A stretch of DNA of 41,120 nt, taken from the IMG/VR virus record IMGVR_UViG_3300046001_009273, positions 1 through 41,120 of that record. One strand, 5' to 3'. Shown here piece by piece: positions 16,898 to 24,044 of the stretch. Every line of letters starts with the position of its first letter. Position 1 is the first letter of the stretch. Below the pieces are notes generated by a model. That model saw nothing but the letters and a program-made list of their open reading frames with translations, made no database searches and was not told the origin of the DNA. The translations under genes and the position numbers were made by a program. Source of the DNA: a virus.

Positions 16898-17319
16898 TTT
16901 AATAACTTTTTTATTTCTTTTTCTTCTTTACCTAACTGTTGTAAGATTGCAATTATATCCTGTTGAGTTAGTATGTTACAGTAATCTAAAACCTCTCTAG
17001 TACTTATTTGAAAGTATTCAGATAGCAAACTTAGTACTTCTTTTACGTACTGTTGTTTTGTTGGTTTTACATATTTGTTGAAGAATTTTTGTTTGGGTAA
17101 AGTTTTACAATAAAACTCATATAACCTTTGTTTTGGTAATTGGTGTTCTTGAATTTCAGCTACTAATTCGATATAATTAGGATTCATGGAGATAATTTTA
17201 TTAATCATGAAATTGTTAAAGATCTCATGCTCCTCGTTCGAAAACGAGGACCATGGCTCTTTATCATAGGACATTTGTTTTACCCAATCAAAAATACTTG
17301 ATATTTTAATTTTGGTCAT
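16894..17319 (-). CDS. gp62: T4 gp62-like clamp loader small subunit, 141 aa
   Basis: The pattern SIFDWVKQM, then FNNFMINKIISMNPNYIELV, then LYEFYCKTLPKQKFFNKYVK matches the core of T4-type gp62. This protein forms the clamp loader with the gp44 ATPase and loads the gp45 clamp. The C-terminal half holds further helices. It is shorter than T4 gp62 (about 187 residues). Its place two genes after the ATPase gene supports the call. Confidence 0.75.
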   Translation of the reverse strand: MTKIKISSIFDWVKQMSYDKEPWSSFSNEEHEIFNNFMINKIISMNPNYIELVAEIQEHQLPKQRLYEFYCKTLPKQKFFNKYVKPTKQQYVKEVLSLLSEYFQISTREVLDYCNILTQQDIIAILQQLGKEEKEIKKLLK

Positions 17320-17551
17320 CTTCTAAAATGAATTTGAATTCATCAGGTAAACCATCTTTTAAAACTTCACCTGTTTCTGGATCGTAGAATACTTGAATAG
17401 GTAATACATTATCTTCGTTAGTACCTGTAATAAATTTAGATACTTTTCTTAGTAAGTATCCTTGATGCCAAATTTTACCGCCAGCGGCAGTTAAAATTGG
17501 GGTTGTTTTGCTTAAATCTAAGCTCATTTGTGGTTGTTGTTGATCTTCCAT
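17306..17551 (-). CDS. Hypothetical replication-cluster protein, 81 aa
   Basis: A small acidic protein with no recognised family. The N-terminus is Gln-rich (MEDQQQPQMSLDLSK), and the middle IQVFYDPETGEVLKDGLPDEF is probably a beta hairpin. It lies between the two clamp loader genes and overlaps the gp62-like gene by 14 bases, so a role near the replisome is possible but unproven. Confidence 0.7.
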   Translation of the reverse strand: MEDQQQPQMSLDLSKTTPILTAAGGKIWHQGYLLRKVSKFITGTNEDNVLPIQVFYDPETGEVLKDGLPDEFKFILEDDQN

Positions 17552-17554
17552 CTT

Positions 17555-18466
17555 TTATTTAGTTGTTAATAATTTACTTATAGCTCCCATAAAACATATC
17601 TCTTTGTCTGGGGAGTTTATACTCTTATGTTGGTAATCTGCTATTACAAGAGTAGCAATTGATGAATCTGTAAATTCATCTGCTCGCTCAAATAACACTC
17701 TATATAACTCATTGTAATCTCTAATATTAGAATCCATTACTAACTGTCTTATAGTAGTAAAATTCTTAACATTTTTGGTTTTAAGTAATTCTATTACTTG
17801 ATCTGATGTTTGTTTGAAATTAGTAATAGTTCTACTTTCTACTAATTCACCATTTTTAAGAGAAGATTGTAGTAAGTTTAAGGTTTTTCTAATATCGGGA
17901 TAAGTTTGTTTAACAATTCTTACTATATCAGCTTTAGTATAAGTAATTTTTTCTAAATCTAGAATTTCAACACATTTAAATGCTACATCCTGCATTGATG
18001 GAGGAGTTAATTCAAATATTACTGTTCTAGATTGAATGGGATCAATTATACGTTCAATGTAATTGCAAGTAAAAACAAAACGAGTATTTAAACTGTATGT
18101 TTCAATTATATTACGAAGTGCTGCTTGAGCGTTTATTGTTAAGAAATCTGCTTCATCCATTATAACCACTTTTTGTGGTTTAAAACTAGCTGCTGAAGCA
18201 AATGATTTTACCTTATCTCTAATAGTATCAATACCATTTTCATCAGAACAATTAATGTATAATGAATCACAATCAATATTATTGATAATTAATTTGGCTG
18301 CAGTAGTTTTACCTGTTCCAGCTCCTCCTGTTAGTAATAAGTGAGGAATATCATTAGAATCAATCCATTGTTGTAATGATGATTTAAAATCTTCATTACC
18401 GATGTATCCTTCTAAGGTATCAGGACGATATTTCTCTGTAAATAAGGTGTGTTTTTTATTGAACAT
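17555..18466 (-). CDS. gp44: T4 gp44-like clamp loader AAA+ ATPase, 303 aa
   Basis: N-terminal TEKYRPDTLEGYIG as in clamp loaders, Walker A GGAGTGKTT at 47-55, Walker B VVIMDEAD near 100-107, and an S-R pair (S146-R147) at the SRC position. Length is close to T4 gp44 (about 319). With the gp62-like subunit it should open the sliding clamp and place it on DNA using ATP. It follows groEL with a hairpin and a weak promoter in between. Confidence 0.92.
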   Translation of the reverse strand: MFNKKHTLFTEKYRPDTLEGYIGNEDFKSSLQQWIDSNDIPHLLLTGGAGTGKTTAAKLIINNIDCDSLYINCSDENGIDTIRDKVKSFASAASFKPQKVVIMDEADFLTINAQAALRNIIETYSLNTRFVFTCNYIERIIDPIQSRTVIFELTPPSMQDVAFKCVEILDLEKITYTKADIVRIVKQTYPDIRKTLNLLQSSLKNGELVESRTITNFKQTSDQVIELLKTKNVKNFTTIRQLVMDSNIRDYNELYRVLFERADEFTDSSIATLVIADYQHKSINSPDKEICFMGAISKLLTTK

Positions 18467-18473
18467 AACTTTT

Positions 18474-18505
18474 ATAATATAAGACTCCCCTTTCGGGGAG
18501 CCTAA
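18474..18505 (-). promoter_or_regulatory. Weak promoter TTAG-N20-TATATTAT
   Basis: TATATTAT at 18481-18474 is a good -7 box; the -33 position has TTAG instead of TTTG. It lies directly upstream of the clamp loader ATPase, and its spacer contains the groEL terminator hairpin. Confidence 0.4.
18483..18502 (-). terminator. Terminator-like hairpin after groEL
   Basis: GGCTCCCC-GAAA-GGGGAGTC, an 8-bp GC-rich stem with a stable GNRA loop, followed by TTATATT. It lies 8 bases after the groEL stop. The U tract is short, so it may be partial or serve as an RNA end stabiliser. Confidence 0.7.
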
Positions 18506-18509
18506 TTTA

Positions 18510-20150
18510 TTACATCATCCCTTGCATAGGATTGATTTCTTCTTTTTTATCTTCTTTTTTCTCGTAAATTACAGATTCGGTTGTTAGGATTGTACCTGCA
18601 ACTGAAGCTGCATTTTCTAAAGCAATACGAGTTACTTTTTTAGGATCGATAATACCTGCTTTTTTAAAGTCCATTGTTGATAAGTCTTTATAGTTAAGAC
18701 CATCCCAATTGCTTCCGTTTTCTGAATCTGTTAGTTTAGAACCTAAGTATTGAACTTCTACAATATCATGACCTGCATTAGTTAGAATTTTTTGGAATGG
18801 AGAAGCAACTGCTCTATAAACGATTTTCTTACCTAAAACAAAATCATGAGATCCTTCAAAAGTAATAGATTTTCTAGCATATAATAAAGCTGTTCCACCA
18901 CCAATTACAATCCCTTCTTCTAAAGCGGCTTTTGTAGCAAATAAAGCATCTTCTACTCTATCTTTTTTCTCTTTGATTTCTAATTCACTATTACCACCTA
19001 CATTAATAATAGCTACACCACCAATCATTTTACCTAAACGCTCTTGTAATTTTTCTTTTTCAAATGGTGAACCTGCGTCATCAATTTGTTTTTTAATTTC
19101 TTGAGCTCTGGTTTCAATTGCTTCTTCTGATCCTTTACCATCAACAATTGTTGTTTTATCTTTACCAATTGTAGCGGTACGAGAATTACCTAGACATTGT
19201 TTTAAGGTGTTAACATCAATTTTATCTAGTTTATGACCTTTATCTTTAGACAAAACTTGACCACCTGTAATAGTAGCTAAATCCTCTAAAGCCATTGTTC
19301 TACGATCTCCAAATTCAGGTGCTTTAACTGCTACTACATTTACAATACCTCTCATTTTATTAACGATAGACACGGCTAATGCTTCTCCATCAACGTCTTC
19401 TGCTACTACTAATAGTGCTCGTTTTTCAGTGTTGGCTAATGTTAAAGCTGGTACTAATTCGTTTACTGAAGTGATTCTACCATTGTATATTAAGATATAA
19501 GGATTATCTAATATAGCAGTCATAGTATTGTTATCGGTTACAAAATATGGTGATTTATAACCTCTATCAAATTGCATACCTTCAACAATTTCAAGTGAAG
19601 TTTCACCTGATTTTGATTCCTCGATAGCTACAATTCCATCTCTACCTACTTTTTCTAAAGCAGTAGCAATTAAATTACCAATTTCTTCATCATTGTTACC
19701 TGAAATAGTAGCAACTTCTTTGATTTGTTGGTTATCGGAAATGTCTTCTGTTAGATTATTAAGAGCTGTTTTAAGTTCTTCTACAGCTGCATCAATACCT
19801 TTTTTAATTTCAACTGCGTTTTGTCCTGCATTAACATGCTTTAAACCTTCTTCCAAGATAGCGTATGTTAATAAGGTACTTGTAGTTGTACCATCACCTA
19901 CTTCATTAGCTGATTTAATTGATACTTTTTGTACTAATTCTGCTCCTGTTGATTCAATTGGATCTTCTAATTCTTTAAAGGCTTTAGCGACAGTTACACC
20001 ATCTTTGGTTACTGTTAATTGACCATAATCTCCTTTAATTAATACTGTTCTACCTGCGGGTCCTAAGGTAGAGGATACACTATCATTAAGTTTTTTAACT
20101 CCTGATAGTAATTTTGATTTTAATTCTGTTCCGAATGCTGTTTCTGTCAT
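18510..20150 (-). CDS. groEL: GroEL-type chaperonin, 546 aa
   Basis: Full-length group I chaperonin. Signatures: STLGPAGRTVLI, KDGVTVAKAF, the ATP site GDGTTTSTLL, and the C-terminal ALEEGIVIGGGTALL. The C-terminus ends NPMQGMM, a short variant of the usual GGM tail. The sequence departs from normal bacterial GroEL in the N-terminal region (MTETAFGTELKSKLL), as expected for a phage copy. It should form a folding chamber with the GroES encoded 2 bases upstream. Confidence 0.95.
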   Translation of the reverse strand: MTETAFGTELKSKLLSGVKKLNDSVSSTLGPAGRTVLIKGDYGQLTVTKDGVTVAKAFKELEDPIESTGAELVQKVSIKSANEVGDGTTTSTLLTYAILEEGLKHVNAGQNAVEIKKGIDAAVEELKTALNNLTEDISDNQQIKEVATISGNNDEEIGNLIATALEKVGRDGIVAIEESKSGETSLEIVEGMQFDRGYKSPYFVTDNNTMTAILDNPYILIYNGRITSVNELVPALTLANTEKRALLVVAEDVDGEALAVSIVNKMRGIVNVVAVKAPEFGDRRTMALEDLATITGGQVLSKDKGHKLDKIDVNTLKQCLGNSRTATIGKDKTTIVDGKGSEEAIETRAQEIKKQIDDAGSPFEKEKLQERLGKMIGGVAIINVGGNSELEIKEKKDRVEDALFATKAALEEGIVIGGGTALLYARKSITFEGSHDFVLGKKIVYRAVASPFQKILTNAGHDIVEVQYLGSKLTDSENGSNWDGLNYKDLSTMDFKKAGIIDPKKVTRIALENAASVAGTILTTESVIYEKKEDKKEEINPMQGMM

Positions 20151-20152
20151 GA

Positions 20153-20446
20153 TTAGTCTTCTATAACTGATAAAATATCATTTTGGTTAGCGATTAAGTA
20201 ATCTTCTCCTTCTAATTTAACTTTATGAACTCCCATTGGTGGTAATACAACTTTCATTCCTGTTTTTAAGTCCATAGGAGCAAATTCCCCTTTACTGTAA
20301 TTATAAACTTGGGATACTGCTAATATTTCTCCCATAATTGGTTTTTCATTTCCCATATCAGGAATGATAATGTTACCCACCATCATTTCTGATTCTTCCA
20401 TGGGTTTTAGAATAACATTGCCGTTTCTCGGCTTTAATTTACTCAT
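20153..20446 (-). CDS. groES: GroES-type co-chaperonin, 97 aa
   Basis: Compact GroES fold: KPRNGNVILKPMEESEMMVG at the N-terminus, a mobile-loop region, then KTGMKVVLPPMGVHKVKLEG and the final YLIANQNDILSVIED. Standard length. It overlaps the preceding 98-residue gene by 4 bases and is 2 bases from groEL, so the three form one operon. Confidence 0.92.
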   Translation of the reverse strand: MSKLKPRNGNVILKPMEESEMMVGNIIIPDMGNEKPIMGEILAVSQVYNYSKGEFAPMDLKTGMKVVLPPMGVHKVKLEGEDYLIANQNDILSVIED

Positions 20447-20739
20447 AGTGTAATTGAATTGGTTAAATTGTTAAAATTAATTTCTACTGCTTTAGCATAC
20501 TCTTTAATAGTATATTTAGAGGTATCTAAAGCTTGTTGTTTTGAAATAGAAAATAATGCTGAGGAGAGTTTAGTGAAATAACCATAAGGTTTTTCTGATT
20601 GAGTTGTTGGGTCAATTAGAACCACATTGTAACAACCTTCATCAATAATAATCTTATAGTCTCCTAAAGCAGGATCCTCAATCATTGATCTTTTCTTAAT
20701 TGTGCCTTTTTGTCGGCCTTTAAAATTTACATTTGCCAT
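20443..20739 (-). CDS. Unknown first gene of the chaperonin operon, 98 aa
   Basis: Not recognised. The N-terminus is basic (MANVNFKGRQKGTIKKRS), then comes a beta-rich middle (YKIIIDEGCYNVVLIDP) and a helical C-terminal third. It sits directly behind a strong promoter and overlaps groES by 4 bases, so it is made together with the chaperonins. It could be a co-chaperone, a client-specific adaptor or just a cargo gene; nothing in the sequence decides this. Confidence 0.75.
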   Translation of the reverse strand: MANVNFKGRQKGTIKKRSMIEDPALGDYKIIIDEGCYNVVLIDPTTQSEKPYGYFTKLSSALFSISKQQALDTSKYTIKEYAKAVEINFNNLTNSITL

Positions 20740-20760
20740 AACTTTTTTTATTTGTTTCGT

Positions 20761-20792
20761 ATAATATACGAAAAAATTTTTGGGTATCCAAA
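20761..20792 (-). promoter_or_regulatory. Promoter TTTG-N20-TATATTAT of the chaperonin operon
   Basis: TTTG at 20792-20789 and TATATTAT at 20768-20761, spacer 20. The -7 box lies in a 17-base inverted repeat, TTCGTATAATATACGAA (20756-20772), a possible operator. Confidence 0.7.
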
Positions 20793-20800
20793 CAAAACTT

Positions 20801-20819
20801 AACCTAAGGGCGTAAGGTT
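20801..20819 (-). terminator. Weak terminator-like hairpin after hsp20
   Basis: AACCT and AGGTT flank a 9-base centre just after the Hsp20 stop codon, followed by TTAAGTTTTG. The stem is only 5 bp, so termination is likely partial. Confidence 0.35.
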
Positions 20820-20820
20820 A

Positions 20821-21228
20821 TTATTTTATTTTTATAGTTTTGGGTTTTGCTTTTTCAGCAATAGGGATAGAAATTTCTAGCAAACCATTTTCTAGTTTTG
20901 CTAACGCTAAAGATAAGTCATATTTAGCTGAAATTTTGTAACCTAAACTAAAGGATTTTTTAGATAATCCTCTATGAATTGTTCCAGGATGAAGTTCTTT
21001 TTCTTCTTCTGGTTTATCATAACTGATTTTTAGAATATCATCTTCGATATCTACTGTAACATCGTCTTTAGTAAGACCAGTACATGCTACTTCAAAGTAA
21101 AGTCCTGCAGCGTCGGAAAAGATATTTAAGGGGTGAGGTTGTTTTGTGGTTGCTGCTGAACCGTATCCACTTGTTGGGTAAAAGAAATTGTGGAATAGAA
21201 TGTCAAATTCATTAAAGTTTGTACTCAT
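20821..21228 (-). CDS. Hsp20/alpha-crystallin small heat-shock protein, 135 aa
   Basis: The alpha-crystallin domain runs from about residue 30 (PLNIFSDAAGLYFEVACTGL) to the AxLxNGLL hallmark (LAKLENGLLEISIP), and the C-terminal TIKIK supplies an I-x-I anchor. Such ATP-independent holdases occur in T4-like phages, especially cyanophages. It has its own promoter (21290-21320) and precedes the groES/groEL unit. Confidence 0.93.
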   Translation of the reverse strand: MSTNFNEFDILFHNFFYPTSGYGSAATTKQPHPLNIFSDAAGLYFEVACTGLTKDDVTVDIEDDILKISYDKPEEEKELHPGTIHRGLSKKSFSLGYKISAKYDLSLALAKLENGLLEISIPIAEKAKPKTIKIK

Positions 21229-21289
21229 ATTGATTTACGTTTTGTGAGTGCTTTTGCTACTCGTTATTAATTGCCCTTAGGTCATTTGT

Positions 21290-21320
21290 CATAAATATTA
21301 TTACTCATGTAAAGCCACAA
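21290..21320 (-). promoter_or_regulatory. Promoter TTG-N20-TATTTATG of hsp20
   Basis: TTG at 21320-21318 lies within the last codons of the sliding clamp gene, followed by 20 bases and TATTTATG at 21297-21290. The hsp20 ATG is about 60 bases downstream. Confidence 0.5.
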
Positions 21321-22023
21321 GAAAATATTCAGATTTTACACCTTCTTCTTCTAAATTAATTTTTAATAAACCATCTTTATAAAGATATGCTTTACCAACT
21401 GAATCTTTATTTACAGATACTATTTCTCTGAAGTTATTAGCACTAAATGCTACTGATTTTATGTGATTAGTAATATTGCCGGGTTCAGAAAAATTTACTT
21501 TATTTGAGTAAGATGATTTTTCCCCAATTATAAAACCAACAACATCCTCTTTTTGGAAATCTTTAGTTATTCCAATCTCAAAACGAGGTGGTTTATCTAG
21601 TGCATTGTGTGCTTTAATATATTTTTGAGTAAAATCAAAATTAATATCAAATTCTAAATCATGTGGGGGTAAATTTGGGGCTACACCTGGATCCTGAATT
21701 AATCCTAAATCACTTAAATTATAAGATAAATCAAATTGGTTATCACTAATATGAAGTTTTAAAAAGTGATTACCTTGTTTTTCTAACTTTAATTCAATGT
21801 AATCGTTTGTAATATTAAGTAATTTAAGCAATTGACCAGTATTAAAAATACCAATCTCGCAGTCTTCTAACGTTATAGGCGCAGTAATTTCTCCAATACA
21901 ATCCTTGTTATCGACTGCAAATTTAATGTGAGCTTCGTTGTTTTTAACCTTAAATTTAACCTGAGATGTTAGTCCGTTTAAGTAGAAACTTTCAATTATT
22001 TGTGCTAATATTTTTTTATCCAT
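21301..22023 (-). CDS. gp45: T4 gp45-like sliding clamp, 240 aa
   Basis: Length and layout match phage sliding clamps (T4 gp45 is 228 residues). Features include alternating beta strands, LKLLNITNDYIELKLE in the first domain and a long linker near residues 125-140 before the second half. Motif conservation in this family is low; position beside the polymerase and Hsp20 and near the clamp loader supports the call. It should form a ring that tethers the polymerase. Confidence 0.8.
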   Translation of the reverse strand: MDKKILAQIIESFYLNGLTSQVKFKVKNNEAHIKFAVDNKDCIGEITAPITLEDCEIGIFNTGQLLKLLNITNDYIELKLEKQGNHFLKLHISDNQFDLSYNLSDLGLIQDPGVAPNLPPHDLEFDINFDFTQKYIKAHNALDKPPRFEIGITKDFQKEDVVGFIIGEKSSYSNKVNFSEPGNITNHIKSVAFSANNFREIVSVNKDSVGKAYLYKDGLLKINLEEEGVKSEYFLVALHE

Positions 22024-22024
22024 T

Positions 22025-22960
22025 TTATGAGAATGTAAAGAATTTATGTATTAAGGGGTTTGCGGGCGGTAATGACCATTCAAGATCTGTATAAAAGCCT
22101 TGTAATTTATTTTGTAATATAGTTTCAAAACTTTTACCTCTATCAATATATTCATTGATAAAGTCTTTCATCTTTTGAGGTAAATCAAATTCTAAGAAAG
22201 CTATAGCTTCCATTTGATAAGGATTATCTTTTAAATAAACCCATTTGATTTTATCACCTTGAACTATTTGACTATGATCTTTATCTAATTGCCAAAATCT
22301 TAATAAATCATTATAACAAGTAGCAGCTTTAATATTAGCACCTGCACCTTTTTTAAGTGTAGATAATATTTTACCTGGTTTAGGAGTAGCCTCAACATAG
22401 TCATTTAATACTTTAACTGATGTTGGATTACCTATTAAAGTAAAATCAATGTCAGGTGAAGTTGCTTCAGTTCTAAAATCATGGATTTTTTTATCTATAA
22501 TACTTTGTGGAGTACCTTTAATAATTAATTCAAGTATTTCTTGATAAAACTTACCAAAGTATTTTGGAAAATTAGCTTTTTTAAATTCTAATCCTTTAAT
22601 ATCAAGTTCTTCTTTTGATATGCCCTCTTTTTTAGTAATCCATTGAGCATAACGTCTTGTAGCTCTAAAATAAGCAGAACGAATAACACACTCGGTTTTC
22701 ATTTCTAATCGGTGTGTACTAATGTTAAAGGCTTCTCTAGCGAGTGTGTTATAATGTTCTGTTATAATATCTTGATATTTGAGAGCTACTTTCTCTAGTA
22801 AATCATCTTTTTCCTGATCAGGTTTTCCATCAAAATCAGGATATAAATGTTTTAATAAAGGTTCAGCATTGAAGTAATTAGAGTCTGTATCCACATAGGC
22901 ACAAAAATTAAAATCACCTTCATCACAAATCCACCATGGAGTATCTTCTAAATGTTTCAT
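22025..22960 (-). CDS. gp43: Family B DNA polymerase, C-terminal half (palm motif C and thumb), 311 aa
   Basis: Start placed at MKHLEDTPWW (ATG at 22960), one base after the stop of the upstream small gene. Motif C appears as YVDTDSNYF near residue 22, the catalytic Asp pair of family B polymerases, followed by palm and thumb sequence. The exonuclease domain and motifs A and B are on the separate protein at 24045-25790. Both halves look intact, so activity by association of two chains is plausible. Confidence 0.9.
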   Translation of the reverse strand: MKHLEDTPWWICDEGDFNFCAYVDTDSNYFNAEPLLKHLYPDFDGKPDQEKDDLLEKVALKYQDIITEHYNTLAREAFNISTHRLEMKTECVIRSAYFRATRRYAQWITKKEGISKEELDIKGLEFKKANFPKYFGKFYQEILELIIKGTPQSIIDKKIHDFRTEATSPDIDFTLIGNPTSVKVLNDYVEATPKPGKILSTLKKGAGANIKAATCYNDLLRFWQLDKDHSQIVQGDKIKWVYLKDNPYQMEAIAFLEFDLPQKMKDFINEYIDRGKSFETILQNKLQGFYTDLEWSLPPANPLIHKFFTFS

Positions 22961-22961
22961 A

Positions 22962-23225
22962 TTAAAATGTTCTTTCTCCTGGTACTGGTGGTAAATTAAC
23001 TGGTTTGTTACCTTTGGAGTCAATATCTGTTCTTTCTTTAATTGTTATTTCAAAAGAATTTCCATTAACTTTACATCTTCCTCCTTGTTGTAGCATTTTT
23101 TTAAAGAATTTTTCTTGCGATTCATTCCACTCTTGAGATAGAGCAATTACTTCAGCTTTATCGGCTTTCTCTCCATTTAAGGTAATACTTACTCCGTTTC
23201 TAATTGATTGTCCTTTTAATGCCAT
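22962..23225 (-). CDS. Small hypothetical protein within the split polymerase locus, 87 aa
   Basis: No recognised family. The middle contains NESQEKFFKKMLQQGGRCKV, and the C-terminus is Pro-rich (KPVNLPPVPGERTF). Its ATG overlaps the stop of the HNH gene (TAATG), and it ends one base before the second polymerase half. It may be part of the inserted cassette, a displaced neighbour, or a partner for the split enzyme; sequence alone does not decide. Confidence 0.75.
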   Translation of the reverse strand: MALKGQSIRNGVSITLNGEKADKAEVIALSQEWNESQEKFFKKMLQQGGRCKVNGNSFEITIKERTDIDSKGNKPVNLPPVPGERTF

Positions 23226-24001
23226 TATAATTTATTTGATTTTTTTCGGTTTTCTGTAATTGTTAGAGGTTGAGTATTAGTATAATGAAAACTACCATTC
23301 TTACTTAAAGGAACAATGTGGTCAATTTCCCAATAAGTTCCGTAATTTCCCCAAGTCATATTTTTTGTAAATTGTTTTTCTAAATGTAATTTAAAATCTT
23401 GAATAGAACAACCTATTTCATTAATAGATTTATCTTTTTTATTAAGATTATAATTTTTCACACATAAATAAATTCTAGTTCTTAAATCACTAATTAATTT
23501 AAAATCTAAATCAAATTTACGTCTATTTTTTCTATAATTATTCATATACTCTTTAGTATAATCTTTAGACCAACTATTTCTTTGCCCTTCACTTAATGTT
23601 TTTTTTCTTCCCGCAATATTACATTTAGGACATCCTTGACCCATAGTATAATGATTATTCCATACTTGTTGGAATACCCCATGGATATTACATTTTATGT
23701 CATATTTTTTAATATTTAAAATAATTTGATCTTTTATAAGAGAATAATCATATCTATTACTATGAACTTGATGAGCTAAATTTATTTTTTCTTCTTTATT
23801 TAAATTAAATCCCTTACATTTAGGACACCCACTCCTTTTTGTTAAATGGTTATCAGGAGTAACTTCCCAATCTCCATGATCTTTACAAGTAATTATAACC
23901 TTAGTCATAGTGTTAATATAAATACATTTGGAGTAATTATATAAATCTTGATATAATTCTTTTGATTCCTTAATAAATTGTTCTGTTGTTTTTTTTCTCA
24001 T
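23225..24001 (-). CDS. HNH homing endonuclease with two N-terminal zinc modules, 258 aa
   Basis: Two tandem treble-clef-like modules (residues about 8-62 and 70-125) end in GCPKC and precede a C-terminal HNH domain (YWEIDHIVPLSK then NTQPLTITENRKKSNK). The tandem modules are typical DNA-binding parts of phage homing endonucleases. The gene lies exactly between the two halves of DNA polymerase. A 8-bp hairpin lies just upstream. Confidence 0.88.
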   Translation of the reverse strand: MRKKTTEQFIKESKELYQDLYNYSKCIYINTMTKVIITCKDHGDWEVTPDNHLTKRSGCPKCKGFNLNKEEKINLAHQVHSNRYDYSLIKDQIILNIKKYDIKCNIHGVFQQVWNNHYTMGQGCPKCNIAGRKKTLSEGQRNSWSKDYTKEYMNNYRKNRRKFDLDFKLISDLRTRIYLCVKNYNLNKKDKSINEIGCSIQDFKLHLEKQFTKNMTWGNYGTYWEIDHIVPLSKNGSFHYTNTQPLTITENRKKSNKL

Positions 24002-24021
24002 AATTAAATTCCTTATATGGT

Positions 24022-24042
24022 GTTTAATAATAAATATTAAAC
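24022..24042 (-). other. Hairpin before the HNH gene in the polymerase locus
   Basis: GTTTAATA (minus strand) pairs with TATTAAAC around a 5-base loop; the AT-rich element ATAAATATT lies in the loop and arm. It sits 20 bases upstream of the HNH start and just after the stop of the polymerase N-terminal half. A TTTA-N20-TATTTATT match gives at best a weak promoter. Confidence 0.45.
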
Positions 24043-24044
24043 TT

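Noticed and set aside
19693-20022. Plus-strand open frame of 109 codons inside groEL
   Set aside because: It lies antisense within a conserved gene, and its composition mirrors the groEL codons; no promoter or start context.
20801-20819. Strong terminator after hsp20
   Set aside because: The stem is only 5 bp with a T-T mismatch next to it; kept only as a low-confidence feature.
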